Shown here: positions 1-7,985 of the stretch, in pieces
Numbering within the stretch: the first letter of the stretch is position 1
Layout of the letters: every line of letters starts with the position of its first letter
Assembly (NCBI GenBank): GCA_934271525.1
Contig: CAKQRL010000008.1
Coordinates: forward strand, 1 to 64,000
Source: an uncultured Rhodocyclaceae bacterium
GTDB lineage: Bacteria; Pseudomonadota; Gammaproteobacteria; Burkholderiales; Rhodocyclaceae
DNA length: 64,000 nt
Reading direction: 5' to 3'
Translations under genes and position numbers: made by a program
Notes under the pieces: generated by a model
Told to the model about the DNA's origin: nothing
The model's input: the letters and a program-made list of their open reading frames with translations, nothing else
The model's database searches: none

Positions 1-27
1 GGTGAATTTGCCAAAAAATAAGATTTT

Positions 28-76
28 CCACGGTAAACCGTTTATTTTTTTCAAAAAAATAAAACGTTCACCGTGG
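28..76. repeat. 49-bp head-to-head pair of uptake-like units
   Basis: Cores CCACGGTAAAC (28-38, + strand) and CCACGGTGAAC (66-76, - strand) face each other. Between them lie six bases, T7, one C, A7 and six bases, giving 49 bp. It lies downstream of rpoH. Confidence 0.9.
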
Positions 77-90
77 ATTTTGATGAAAAA

Positions 91-120
91 AATCCACGTT
101 TAAAAAAACGTGGATTTTTT
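91..120 (-). terminator. Hairpin terminator downstream of rpoH
   Basis: The arms AATCCACGTTT and AAACGTGGATT form a stem with a short A/T loop, flanked by T runs in both directions. It follows the rpoH stop codon, and the stem reuses the CCACG part of the dispersed core. Confidence 0.7.
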
Positions 121-140
121 TATTTTTAATTTCAAATCAA

Positions 141-980
141 TTAAATATTTTCCTGCAAAACGCTGCGCATTTTTTTGAGTGCTTGCGTTTCAATTTGGCG
201 GATGCGCTCAGCAGAAACTTGGTATTCTTCTGCAAGTTCTTGCAAGGTTTTGGGCGAATCGGCAAGCCAGCGCGCTTTTATAATTTGCGCACTGCGGTCA
301 TCCAAAACACCCAAAGCCTTTTGTAAGCCAAGAGTTTGCAATTTTTCAGCGGCTTTTTTCTCCAAAATGGTTTCAGGCGAAAAGCGCGAGTCTGCCAAAA
401 AATTCACGGGCGCTTCTTCGCTTTCATCGGAAAATGGCGCATCAAGCGCCAAATCGCTCGTAAACATGCGTGTTTGCATTTCCAAAACGTCTGATTCTTT
501 GACATTCAAATCGCGCGCAATTGCCTTGGTTTCTTGGATTGTTAGCGCTTTGCCGTTGCTGTTTGTTAAACGGCGCAAATTGAAGAACAATTTCCTTTGT
601 GCCTTGGTGGTGGCGGTTTTGACGATTTTCCAGTTTTTCAACACATATTCGTGGATTTCCGCCTTAATCCAATAAAGCGCAAAAGTAACCAAACGCACGC
701 CGCGCGTAGGGTCAAAACGTTTGACGGCTTTCATCAAGCCGATATTGCCTTCCTGAATTAAATCCGCATGCGGCAAACCGTAGCCCAAAAAACCGCGGGC
801 AACCGAAATGACCAAACGCAAATGCGACAAAACCAAGGTTTTTGCGGCTTCTAAATCACCTTCGGTTTGATAACGTGTTGCCAAGGCGCGCTCGGTTTCT
901 TCGCTTAAAATCGGTTGCTGTTGCGCCTTTTGAATGTAGGCGCTTAGGCTATCAGTGGCAATTAAAGCGGTGGTGGTCAT
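141..980 (-). CDS. rpoH: RNA polymerase sigma-32 factor (heat shock)
   Basis: Directs RNA polymerase to heat shock promoters. The 279 residues match the usual RpoH length. Region 2 is recognisable around residues 50-115, the RpoH-specific box (QRKLFFNLR) lies at about 128-136, and a region 4.2 helix-turn-helix ends the protein. The ATG at 980 lacks a strong ribosome binding site. A perfect CIRCE operator sits 42-68 bases upstream, so HrcA repression of this sigma gene is likely, in addition to the usual RpoH control by chaperones and proteolysis (family knowledge). A hairpin and a repeat pair follow the gene. Confidence 0.96.
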   Translation of the reverse strand: MTTTALIATDSLSAYIQKAQQQPILSEETERALATRYQTEGDLEAAKTLVLSHLRLVISVARGFLGYGLPHADLIQEGNIGLMKAVKRFDPTRGVRLVTFALYWIKAEIHEYVLKNWKIVKTATTKAQRKLFFNLRRLTNSNGKALTIQETKAIARDLNVKESDVLEMQTRMFTSDLALDAPFSDESEEAPVNFLADSRFSPETILEKKAAEKLQTLGLQKALGVLDDRSAQIIKARWLADSPKTLQELAEEYQVSAERIRQIETQALKKMRSVLQENI

Positions 981-1021
981 TTAAAACTCTTTTCCAAAGT
1001 CCATAAAAAAACGTGCTGATT

Positions 1022-1048
1022 TTAGCACTCATCATTTTAGAGTGCTAA
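1022..1048. promoter_or_regulatory. CIRCE operator (HrcA site) upstream of rpoH
   Basis: TTAGCACTC, exactly nine bases, then GAGTGCTAA: a perfect match to the CIRCE consensus bound by the HrcA repressor. It lies between rpoH (ATG at 980) and the gene ending at 1146, so rpoH is the only downstream gene. A TAAAAT just 3' of each arm on the minus strand could be the -10 box. Confidence 0.93.
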
Positions 1049-1091
1049 ACAACGTTATGGTTCCATGTGATTTTTTGTGATTGTTGATTTT

Positions 1092-1139
1092 CCACGGTAA
1101 ACGTTGAATATTTTAAAAAAAAATAAAGGTTGACCGTGG
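1092..1139. repeat. 48-bp head-to-head pair of uptake-like units
   Basis: CCACGGTAAAC (1092-1102, +) faces CCACGGTCAAC (1129-1139, -). The T tract is only T4, followed by a nine-A run. It lies between the zinc-ribbon gene and the CIRCE site. Confidence 0.88.
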
Positions 1140-1145
1140 ATTTTT

Positions 1146-1373
1146 TTATTTTAATTTGCCTTTAACGGCGGTAACTTTGTTGCGGTCTTTAATTTGGCAA
1201 ACGCCTTTGTCTGCCGTTAAATTGCCGCATTCGCAGGACGCTTTAATGCGCGAGACGGAGTTGACAATGCCTTTGCATTCTTTGCATTCGTAGTAAATAT
1301 CGCCGCCCACGGGCAAATTGTTTGGGTCGGGTTCTGGGGTGACGGGGTAAAAATTGTAAATTTTGCGTAACAT
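1146..1373 (-). CDS. Small four-cysteine protein, likely zinc ribbon
   Basis: 75 residues with CKEC at about 30-33 and CEC at about 48-50, a spacing typical of a one-metal zinc ribbon or rubredoxin-like knuckle. The ATG at 1373 is chosen over longer in-frame extensions because AAAGGAG lies just upstream. It follows hemY in the same direction with 11 bases between them, so it may be the last gene of the haem operon. I do not recognise a named family; binding zinc or iron is inferred from the cysteines only. Confidence 0.75.
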   Translation of the reverse strand: MLRKIYNFYPVTPEPDPNNLPVGGDIYYECKECKGIVNSVSRIKASCECGNLTADKGVCQIKDRNKVTAVKGKLK

Positions 1374-1384
1374 TGCATTCTCCT

Positions 1385-2545
1385 TTATTGTTGCGCCAAA
1401 GCGCGATAATGGCGGTTTGCATCCTCTGGGCGATTCAAATAATCCAACAACTGCGCCAACTCCAAATGCGCACGGGCGTTTTGATTCAAAGCGATTGCCG
1501 CCTCCAAATAATTTTGCGCCTTGCCCCAAAGCTGCGCACGAAAACACATTTGCCCCAAAGCCAAAAGCAGTGCGCCGTTGTCGCTATTGGCTGAAAGCCA
1601 TTTTTCAGCCTGCGCAATGCGCATTTGTTCATCGTTTGTTTTTAAGTTGGCGTAAAGGTCAAAAAGCGGTGCCGCGTCTTTCAAATGCGCGGGCTCATTC
1701 AAATATTTTTCAATCCATTTTTGTGCGGCGGCATATTCTTCAAAACGCAACAACGCTTCGGCGGCAGCAGTGGCAATTTCTAAGGAATCGGTTTTTAAAT
1801 TGCGAACAAAGTTTTTGAGCAATTCGGCGGTTGTGGTGGATTGTTGCAAGGCATCAAGTGTGGCTTGGTGTTTGAGAGATTCGGCAGATTTTTCGTCTGC
1901 AATCACGCCTTTTTTTTGCAAAAGTTTTAAGCGTTCCAAAATACCTTCACCGTCTTTTAAACCTTGGCGCGCTTGTAAATCCAAACGCAAGGCGGCGGAT
2001 GAAGCCGCAAGTTTGGGCGGCAAGTGTTCCAAGTTTTGTATGGCTTGTGCAAATTGTTGGTTTTTCAACTGCGATTCGGCTTCTAATAAGGTGGCGGCGG
2101 CGTCAACTTCATCTCTGGTTTGCCGCGCTTCTTTGAGCCATGCGCTTTGCAAATCCGCATTGTTTAAGGAAAATGCCGAGCGCGCCGCGAGCATTGCGGA
2201 TAAACCTTGCCATTTGCCGCGTTTGAAGGATTTTTCAGCGCATTTTAAAGATTCTGAATATTGCCCTTCAAAAAACGCCAAAAGCGCGCGGTTGAACATT
2301 TTTTGGGCGCGCTTGTCCTGAAAACGGCGCACGGCGGCGGGAATGCCAAAAATCATCGCCAAAATGCGAAAAATAACAAACAAAACAACAAACGCCAAAA
2401 GCAACAACACAATAAAAAAATTCACCGAGATTTCAATGCGCTGTTCGGCCAACAAAAAAATCACACTGCCCGTGTTTGCCCGCGCAACAAAGGCAAGCGC
2501 CACAGCGGCAAGAAAAATGGCAACCATCCAAAAAACGTTTTTCAT
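1385..2545 (-). CDS. hemY: HemY, inner membrane TPR protein of haem synthesis operon
   Basis: 386 residues. Two N-terminal membrane segments (about 5-25 and 40-65) are followed by an alanine-rich helical TPR-like region, the HemY layout of beta- and gammaproteobacteria. Its ATG overlaps the hemDX stop as ATGA, so it is translationally coupled. This HemY is a scaffold-like protein linked to late haem synthesis and is unrelated to the oxidase named hemY in Bacillus. Function is from family knowledge; position after hemC-hemD-hemX supports it. Confidence 0.9.
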   Translation of the reverse strand: MKNVFWMVAIFLAAVALAFVARANTGSVIFLLAEQRIEISVNFFIVLLLLAFVVLFVIFRILAMIFGIPAAVRRFQDKRAQKMFNRALLAFFEGQYSESLKCAEKSFKRGKWQGLSAMLAARSAFSLNNADLQSAWLKEARQTRDEVDAAATLLEAESQLKNQQFAQAIQNLEHLPPKLAASSAALRLDLQARQGLKDGEGILERLKLLQKKGVIADEKSAESLKHQATLDALQQSTTTAELLKNFVRNLKTDSLEIATAAAEALLRFEEYAAAQKWIEKYLNEPAHLKDAAPLFDLYANLKTNDEQMRIAQAEKWLSANSDNGALLLALGQMCFRAQLWGKAQNYLEAAIALNQNARAHLELAQLLDYLNRPEDANRHYRALAQQ

Positions 2546-4659
2546 GGCAATATCTCCGCTGGCACAGCCATCAAAAATGTGGCGGATTTTAAAGTGGCAG
2601 GTCGACCAAAGCGTGCGTTTTGCATTTCTTTTAAGGATTTTTGCGCGCCAACCACGTTGTCATCCATCACGTCAAAATCGCGTTCAATAGCTTTTAAGGT
2701 ATCTGCCACTTCTGCCAAAAATACAGGTTCGTTTAGCGCCGCCAGCGAAAGTTTTAAGGTCATTAGCCGTTGGCGCATATTTTCATAGAGCATCCAAGCG
2801 GGCGCGGTTTCTGCCATCATATCTTCGGGCGTGGCGGATTGCACGCGCACAAAGTCGCTGATTGCCGTCCAAAAATGCGTGCTTGCATCTGCCAACCAAG
2901 CGCCAACGCTTGCCCATGAGAATGCCTCGGCAGGCGGATTTTCCTGCGCTTTTTGCACTTGTGCGTTCAACTGTTTTTCAGCCGCTTTTTTCTTCAATGG
3001 CCATGAAGCGCTTGTTTTGGCGATTTCGTCAATCGTTTTCACCATTGCGGCAACGTTTGGCAAATGCGCATCGCGGCTTAACGCCGCCAAATCGTCTTCC
3101 ACCAAGGGCAACAAGTTGGCGGATTGCGCATCCGTTTGCGCTTTTAAACGGACTAATGTTGATTGCAAAAGCGTTGCCGCCCATTCTGGGTTGGTTGCCA
3201 GCGCTTGTTGTGCCGCCATCACGCGTTGAAAAACGCCAATCAATGGTGCGCCCGCTTGCAGTTGTTGCAAACGTTCCGATTCGGCTTTTAAATTGGCTTG
3301 GGCGGTTTTGATGGCTTCTTCGGCTTTTGCAACTTTGGCGTCAATTTCGGCGCTTACTGCCGCTTGAATTTGCGCTTGCCATTCTTTTTGATGGTCTTCT
3401 AATGCTGCCAAGCGCGAATCGCGCGAGCCAAAATCCTTGGCAACTTGTGCGGATAATTCCTGCATTTGTGCCGTGTGTTGTTCTTCTGACGCTTTGGAAG
3501 TTTGCGCCAAGCGATCAGTGCCACTTTTGGAATACCAAGCCGTCCAAGCCACAGCGGCAAGCAGCACCCACATTAAAAGCCACATCAACAAAGACGTGCT
3601 GCCGCTTTTTTTGGTGGATTTTTCTTTAACAGGCGCCGTTGGCACTTGTTGCGATTCCATCGGGTTGGGCGATTCTGCCGATTGGGTGGATTTGGGCGAT
3701 TCTGTTGTTTTGTTGTTTGTCGTGATTTCTGGCGCAATCTCTTGCGATGCGGGAGACTCTGCCTGCGCTTCAATCCCCGTTGATTCGTCCAAATACTCGG
3801 CGCTGCGGTGATTATTATCTGCTGTTTCAATCACTGGCGTGGCTTCGCCTTCAATGATTTCGGGTTGTGTTTGCGTTTTTGTTTTCTTTGCCATTTTGAA
3901 TCCCTCGCGCGTCAAAAAATCTTTCAAAGCCTTGTCGTTTTTCACTTCAAGCACGTTTGCAAAACCGAGTTTTTCGGCAGTTTTGGCAATGCGCGAATGA
4001 ATGACAAACAAGGGGAATTTTACCAAAGCGGCGGGCAAGCGGGGCAATTTCAACACATTCAACCACGCCGCAAGCGATTCTGAACTGGTGATAAGAATGC
4101 CGTCAATTTCATTTGCCAAAGCCTTATTCAGCAAGGTTTGCGCCGTTTTTTTGCTGCACATTAAACGCTGATAAACGCCAAAATGTTGAACTTCAAAACC
4201 TTTTTCTTTTAATGCGTTTGCCAAAAATTCACGCCCGTGGTCGCCGCGCACAATGGCAATTTTTTTGAAAGTTTGGGATTTTAAGGTTTGGAATAAACCT
4301 TCGGAATCTTCTGAATCATCAGGAATGGTGGCTTTTAAGCCTTTTTTTGCCAAAGCCTGTTGAGTGGCAACACCAACGGCAAACAAAGAATGGCGATTCC
4401 AAAATTCTGCATTTTCAAGTTTTAAAGCAAAATGCGCGGCGTTTGGGCTAACAAAAACAACGGCGGATTTTTCGCTTAAAAATTCGCGCAAAGTTTGGCG
4501 AACAGCATTTTGCGAATCGGAATCAAGCGGGATAATTTTTAATAGCGGACACAAAAAAACGCCAAACCCTGCCGATTCCAAAGAATTTTGCCATTCGTTT
4601 GCTTGGGATTTTGCGCGTGTGATGGCAATGGTTAATTTTTGGCGATTTTCCACGGTCAA
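2542..4659 (-). CDS. hemD: Fused uroporphyrinogen-III synthase / HemX
   Basis: One 705-residue frame. Residues 1 to about 253 are HemD, which closes hydroxymethylbilane to uroporphyrinogen III. After Met256 comes HemX: a polar linker, one membrane segment near 357-377, then a long coiled-coil region. The start is TTG at 4659, overlapping the hemC stop as TTGA, and both codons lie within a dispersed CCACGGTCAAC core. A GAGGG seven bases before Met256 could allow separate translation of HemX from ATG 3894. Such fusions are annotated in other proteobacteria, so this is not by itself an assembly error. Confidence 0.9.
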   Translation of the reverse strand: MTVENRQKLTIAITRAKSQANEWQNSLESAGFGVFLCPLLKIIPLDSDSQNAVRQTLREFLSEKSAVVFVSPNAAHFALKLENAEFWNRHSLFAVGVATQQALAKKGLKATIPDDSEDSEGLFQTLKSQTFKKIAIVRGDHGREFLANALKEKGFEVQHFGVYQRLMCSKKTAQTLLNKALANEIDGILITSSESLAAWLNVLKLPRLPAALVKFPLFVIHSRIAKTAEKLGFANVLEVKNDKALKDFLTREGFKMAKKTKTQTQPEIIEGEATPVIETADNNHRSAEYLDESTGIEAQAESPASQEIAPEITTNNKTTESPKSTQSAESPNPMESQQVPTAPVKEKSTKKSGSTSLLMWLLMWVLLAAVAWTAWYSKSGTDRLAQTSKASEEQHTAQMQELSAQVAKDFGSRDSRLAALEDHQKEWQAQIQAAVSAEIDAKVAKAEEAIKTAQANLKAESERLQQLQAGAPLIGVFQRVMAAQQALATNPEWAATLLQSTLVRLKAQTDAQSANLLPLVEDDLAALSRDAHLPNVAAMVKTIDEIAKTSASWPLKKKAAEKQLNAQVQKAQENPPAEAFSWASVGAWLADASTHFWTAISDFVRVQSATPEDMMAETAPAWMLYENMRQRLMTLKLSLAALNEPVFLAEVADTLKAIERDFDVMDDNVVGAQKSLKEMQNARFGRPATLKSATFLMAVPAEILP

Positions 4660-4660
4660 C
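4650..4660 (+). repeat. Single uptake-like unit at hemC/hemD junction
   Basis: CCACGGTCAAC followed by six bases and T7, running into the 3' end of hemC. On the coding strand it supplies the TGA stop of hemC and the TTG start of hemD. Confidence 0.88.
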
Positions 4661-5576
4661 GCACAATTTTTTTCAAAATATGGTCAGCACCCTTTGCCAA
4701 AAGTTCGCTTGCCACAGATTCGCCCAAGCGTTGGGCATCGTTTTTATCGCCTTTAATTTCGGCGCGCAAAAAATCTTTGCCATCAGGGCTTGCCACAAAA
4801 GCGCGCAAAAATAGCGCATTGCCATCTAATTGAGCAAAAGCGCCAAGCGGCACTTGGCAAGAACCACCCAAAATTTTGGAGACGATGCGCTCGGCTCTCA
4901 CACACGCTGCCGTTTGTTCGTCCGCCAAAGGTTTTAAGAGTTTTAAAATTTCAGGCGAATCTGCCAAAATTTCAACGCCCAAAGCGCCTTGACCGGGCGC
5001 AGGTAGAGATTCTTCAGCGCTTAAAACGGCACGAATGCGAGACTTTAACCCAAGCCGAACCAAACCTGCGCAAGCCAAAATAATGGCGTCAAACTGGCCT
5101 TGGTCTAATTTTTTTAAACGCGTATCCAAATTACCGCGCAGGCTTTTGATTGTTAAATGCGGAAAATTGCGCCGCAACTGCGCTTCGCGCCGTAGGCTAG
5201 AAGTGCCAACAACAGCGCCTTTTGGCAAATCGGTGAGTTTTTCAAAATGGTTGGAAACAAAAGCATCCAATGGATTTTCGCGCCCAAAAATAATCGGCAA
5301 CAAAAAGCCATTGGGCAATTCCATTGGCACGTCTTTCATTGAATGAACCGCCAACTGCGCTTTTCCCGCTTGCATTGCCACTTCTAATTCTTTAATAAAC
5401 AAGCCTTTGCCGCCGATGGTGGATAAAGGTTGATTTAAAATTTCATCGCCTTTGGTGGTTGTGCCTAAAATTTCAAATTGCAAATTCGGGTGCGCCTTTT
5501 TCAAAAGCGCTTGCACGTATTCGGCTTGCCACATAGCAAGCCGCGATTCTCGTGAAACGATTACAATCTTATCCAT
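4656..5576 (-). CDS. hemC: Porphobilinogen deaminase (hydroxymethylbilane synthase)
   Basis: Joins four porphobilinogens into hydroxymethylbilane in the cytoplasm. 306 residues, the usual length. It starts with the family pattern SRESRLAMWQAEYV near residue 8 and has the LRGNLDTRL motif near 150 and the GGSCQVPLGA motif near 240, whose cysteine carries the dipyrromethane cofactor. It opens the hemC-hemDX-hemY series and is divergent from a small gene starting 31 bases away. Confidence 0.97.
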   Translation of the reverse strand: MDKIVIVSRESRLAMWQAEYVQALLKKAHPNLQFEILGTTTKGDEILNQPLSTIGGKGLFIKELEVAMQAGKAQLAVHSMKDVPMELPNGFLLPIIFGRENPLDAFVSNHFEKLTDLPKGAVVGTSSLRREAQLRRNFPHLTIKSLRGNLDTRLKKLDQGQFDAIILACAGLVRLGLKSRIRAVLSAEESLPAPGQGALGVEILADSPEILKLLKPLADEQTAACVRAERIVSKILGGSCQVPLGAFAQLDGNALFLRAFVASPDGKDFLRAEIKGDKNDAQRLGESVASELLAKGADHILKKIVR

Positions 5577-5606
5577 CCAGTTTCCTCAAAAGACGAAAGA
5601 CAAAAA

Positions 5607-5828
5607 ATGTTCCGTGTGATTACCAAATACAACGAAGACAGCGCACACGTAATAACCGAACACGGTCCGTGGCACGAATCAGAAGAAGTGGCGCAGTTTT
5701 GGGCAAATGAACTCAAACGCCAAGGTTATACGGTTGAAATTGAAAACCAAAACAAAGATGAAGCGCCCGCCAAAAAAGCCAAGGACGACAATGCCGATTT
5801 GGCTGCCGCCTTGGCAAGTATGGCGTAG
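5607..5828 (+). CDS. Small conserved acidic protein of unknown function
   Basis: 73 residues. The first half has a clear folded pattern (WHESEEVAQFWANELKRQGY), followed by a lysine/aspartate-rich tail ending in an alanine stretch. It is divergent from hemC with only 30 bases between the two starts, so promoters or leaders must overlap. No signal peptide or membrane segment. I do not recognise a function. Confidence 0.75.
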   Translation: MFRVITKYNEDSAHVITEHGPWHESEEVAQFWANELKRQGYTVEIENQNKDEAPAKKAKDDNADLAAALASMA

Positions 5829-5835
5829 CAATCGG

Positions 5836-6477
5836 TTATTGTTGTTCCAAAATATTCGTGGAAGTGGTGTTTTTTTCGCCTTTTAAAGAATCGTCAATGG
5901 CTTTGATTTGCGCATCGGGCAGAACTTCAAAAAGGCTAACAACCTTTTTCACGCCACTAATCACACGGGTAGCTTCAATAGCCAAATGCGCTTCGTTGGC
6001 GGTGACCAAACCCATCAAATAAACAATGCCCGCTTCTGTAACAACTTTCACGTGGTTGGCTGACAAACCTTCTACTTCCACCAATTTGGCTTTGATTTTG
6101 GATGTGATATACGAATCATTACTGCGGGAAACAAGCGATGAATTCTCGCCAATGACCATTTCGTTAAAGATTTCTTTAACGCCTGCAATGCCCAAAACCG
6201 CATCACCAATGCCTTGGCGCACCGATTCGTTGGCTGCTTCGCCCGTGATTAAAACCCGCGCGTTGTAAGCGGTGTAATTGGTGTGAGAAGCTTCTGCGTA
6301 TTTTTGTGGCACGCGTTGCAAGGCTTTCCATTCAATGCCTTCGTCATCGGCTTGCACGCCAGTTGTGCGACGGTCGTGAATTGCCAGCACGCCGGTGGCG
6401 CCGCCCGCAATCATAATTGCCGGCACACAAGCTGTGAAGGCTGTTGCCATCATCAAAATACTTAAAAGTTTTTTCAT
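5836..6477 (-). CDS. dolP: Outer membrane lipoprotein with two BON domains (DolP/YraP-like)
   Basis: 213 residues. The N-terminus is a lipoprotein signal with FTAC as lipobox (Cys17). Two BON domains follow at about 65-130 and 140-200. DolP of E. coli acts in envelope integrity at the division site (family knowledge). It is 18 bases downstream of diaA in the same direction, as in the yraN-diaA-yraP cluster of other beta- and gammaproteobacteria. Confidence 0.88.
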   Translation of the reverse strand: MKKLLSILMMATAFTACVPAIMIAGGATGVLAIHDRRTTGVQADDEGIEWKALQRVPQKYAEASHTNYTAYNARVLITGEAANESVRQGIGDAVLGIAGVKEIFNEMVIGENSSLVSRSNDSYITSKIKAKLVEVEGLSANHVKVVTEAGIVYLMGLVTANEAHLAIEATRVISGVKKVVSLFEVLPDAQIKAIDDSLKGEKNTTSTNILEQQ

Positions 6478-6495
6478 GGGTTGGTTCCTCCCTTT

Positions 6496-7086
6496 TTAAA
6501 AAGATAAATCCACGCTGTCGCACAAAGCGTGGATAATCGTCAAATGCACTTCTTGAATGCGTGCGGTGCGCGAATGCGAAACGTTCAAAAGAATATCTTT
6601 TTTGGTTAAAACCTCAGCGATTTTGCCGCCGTTTTTGCCAGTGAGCGCAATAACGTTAATATTTTTGGTATGCGCTGCCTCAATGGCTTTTAAAATATTT
6701 TTGGAATTGCCTGATGTTGAAATTGCCAACAACACATCGCCCGAATTGCCCAGCGCCAAAACTTGCCGCGCAAAAACGTCTTCAAAGGCGTAATCATTAG
6801 CCACGGCAGTTAAAATGGAAGAATCCGTGGTCAAAGCAATAGCAGGCAAAGCAACACGTTCTTTTTCAAAACGCCCAACGAGTTCTGCCGCAAAATGTTG
6901 TGAATCCGCCGCCGAGCCGCCGTTGCCGCAAGCCAAAACCTTGTTGCCGTTTTTCAAAGCAACAACAAGCAAAGCCGATGCGTCTTGCAAAGGCACAGCT
7001 AAGGTTTGTGCCATTTGGGTTTTAAGCGCGGCGCTTTCCAAAAAATGCCCGCGCAATATTTCATTTAAATTCGCCATTTGCGCCAT
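6496..7086 (-). CDS. diaA: DiaA/GmhA-type SIS domain protein
   Basis: A SIS-fold protein of 196 residues (start ATG 7086; ATG 7077 is also possible). The motif CGNGGSAADSQHFAAEL near 55 and the LAISTSGNS loop near 120 are typical. The family holds DiaA, a DnaA-binding replication initiation factor, and GmhA, sedoheptulose-7-phosphate isomerase. Placement between rsmI/yraN and dolP favours DiaA, but residues needed for GmhA catalysis may be kept, so GmhA activity is not excluded. An in-frame extension upstream merely reads through the repeat pair and is left out. Confidence 0.85.
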   Translation of the reverse strand: MAQMANLNEILRGHFLESAALKTQMAQTLAVPLQDASALLVVALKNGNKVLACGNGGSAADSQHFAAELVGRFEKERVALPAIALTTDSSILTAVANDYAFEDVFARQVLALGNSGDVLLAISTSGNSKNILKAIEAAHTKNINVIALTGKNGGKIAEVLTKKDILLNVSHSRTARIQEVHLTIIHALCDSVDLSF

Positions 7087-7098
7087 TTTACTGATTTT

Positions 7099-7147
7099 CC
7101 ACGGTAAACACGTGATTTTTTTCAAAAAAATTACTCGTTTACCGTGG
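7099..7147. repeat. 49-bp head-to-head pair of uptake-like units
   Basis: CCACGGTAAAC at 7099-7109 (+) and at 7137-7147 (-), each with six bases and T7 inward. The right-hand unit encodes the last residues of RsmI (S-T-V-N). Confidence 0.92.
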
Positions 7148-7985
7148 ATTTTTTCAAATCCAATGCTTTTTTATAAAGTTCGTTTTTTGCAAAACCTGTG
7201 ATTTTGGCAGCTAAGCTTGCGGATTCTTTTAAAGAGAGATTGCCGTCTAACAAAATTTTCAAAACACGTTCTGCTTCCAACGCTTCAAATTGGGTGCTTG
7301 CTTCGCAAGCATCAAGAATCAACACAAACTCCCCTTTTTGCCGTTGCGGTTTTGCCAAAATCCAAGCAGCCGCTTCTTTTGCTTTCAAAAGCGCCGATTC
7401 TTCAAAACGTTTGGTTAATTCTCGGGCAATAAAAAGTGAGCGATTTTGAAAAATCTCACCAAAATCGTTTAAGGATTCAAAAATGCGATGCGGCGATTCA
7501 TAAAAAATAATCGCGGCGTTTTGATTTTTTAAATCTTTTAAAACCTTTTGCCGCGCCGCTTTTTTGGGCGGCAAAAAGCCGCAAAAGAAAAATTGTGTTG
7601 ATAAAAAACCGCTCATAGAAAAAGCAGTAATTGCCGCGCACGCACCGGGCAAAGCCACAATTTTAAAACCTGCCGCGCGCACCATTTGCACAATTTTGGC
7701 GCCCGGGTCAGACACAGCAGGCGTGCCAGCATCGGTAACAAGCCCAACCGATTCGCCTTGTTCCAAGAACGCAATAATTTTGCTTGCCGCGCGATTTTCA
7801 ACGTGTTCAAAAGCGCAAAACAACTGCAAATCCGCATTAAAGGCTTTTAAAAACGGAGCGGATATTCGCGTGTCTTCACAAGCAATGTGGCGCAAATTCT
7901 TTACAATATCGGCGGCGCGCACGGAAAAATCGCCCAAATTGCCCAAAGGCGTGGGAATCAAATAAAGGAGTGCTTCGGTGTTCAT
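7131..7985 (-). CDS. rsmI: 16S rRNA (cytidine-1402-2'-O)-methyltransferase
   Basis: SAM-dependent methylase of C1402 in the ribosomal decoding centre. 284 residues with the N-terminal LYLIPTPLGNLGD motif and LVTDAGTPAVSDPG near 80, both diagnostic of this tetrapyrrole-methylase-fold family. The final residues KKSTVNE come from a repeat unit overlapping the stop region. Its ATG at 7985 overlaps the divergent yraN start by 8 bases, so each gene's ribosome binding site lies in the other's coding region. Confidence 0.95.
   Translation of the reverse strand: MNTEALLYLIPTPLGNLGDFSVRAADIVKNLRHIACEDTRISAPFLKAFNADLQLFCAFEHVENRAASKIIAFLEQGESVGLVTDAGTPAVSDPGAKIVQMVRAAGFKIVALPGACAAITAFSMSGFLSTQFFFCGFLPPKKAARQKVLKDLKNQNAAIIFYESPHRIFESLNDFGEIFQNRSLFIARELTKRFEESALLKAKEAAAWILAKPQRQKGEFVLILDACEASTQFEALEAERVLKILLDGNLSLKESASLAAKITGFAKNELYKKALDLKKSTVNE

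Noticed and set aside
28..76. Reading the 49-bp elements simply as rho-independent terminators
   Set aside because: Several lie between divergent genes (23726, 46375), upstream of promoters (1092, 51894) or inside coding regions (11040), and lone units are common. Some pairs between convergent genes may still end transcription as a side effect.
28..76. REPIN/MITE mobile palindromes
   Set aside because: No RAYT or other transposase is in the window, no target duplications are evident, and lone units occur in native codons of conserved proteins. Not fully excluded without the whole genome.
175..675. Open frame antisense to rpoH
   Set aside because: No homology pattern and no ribosome binding site; a shadow of a GC-skewed real gene. 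Many similar antisense frames (for example 1363-1818, 2261-2788, 21300-21908) were left out for the same reason.
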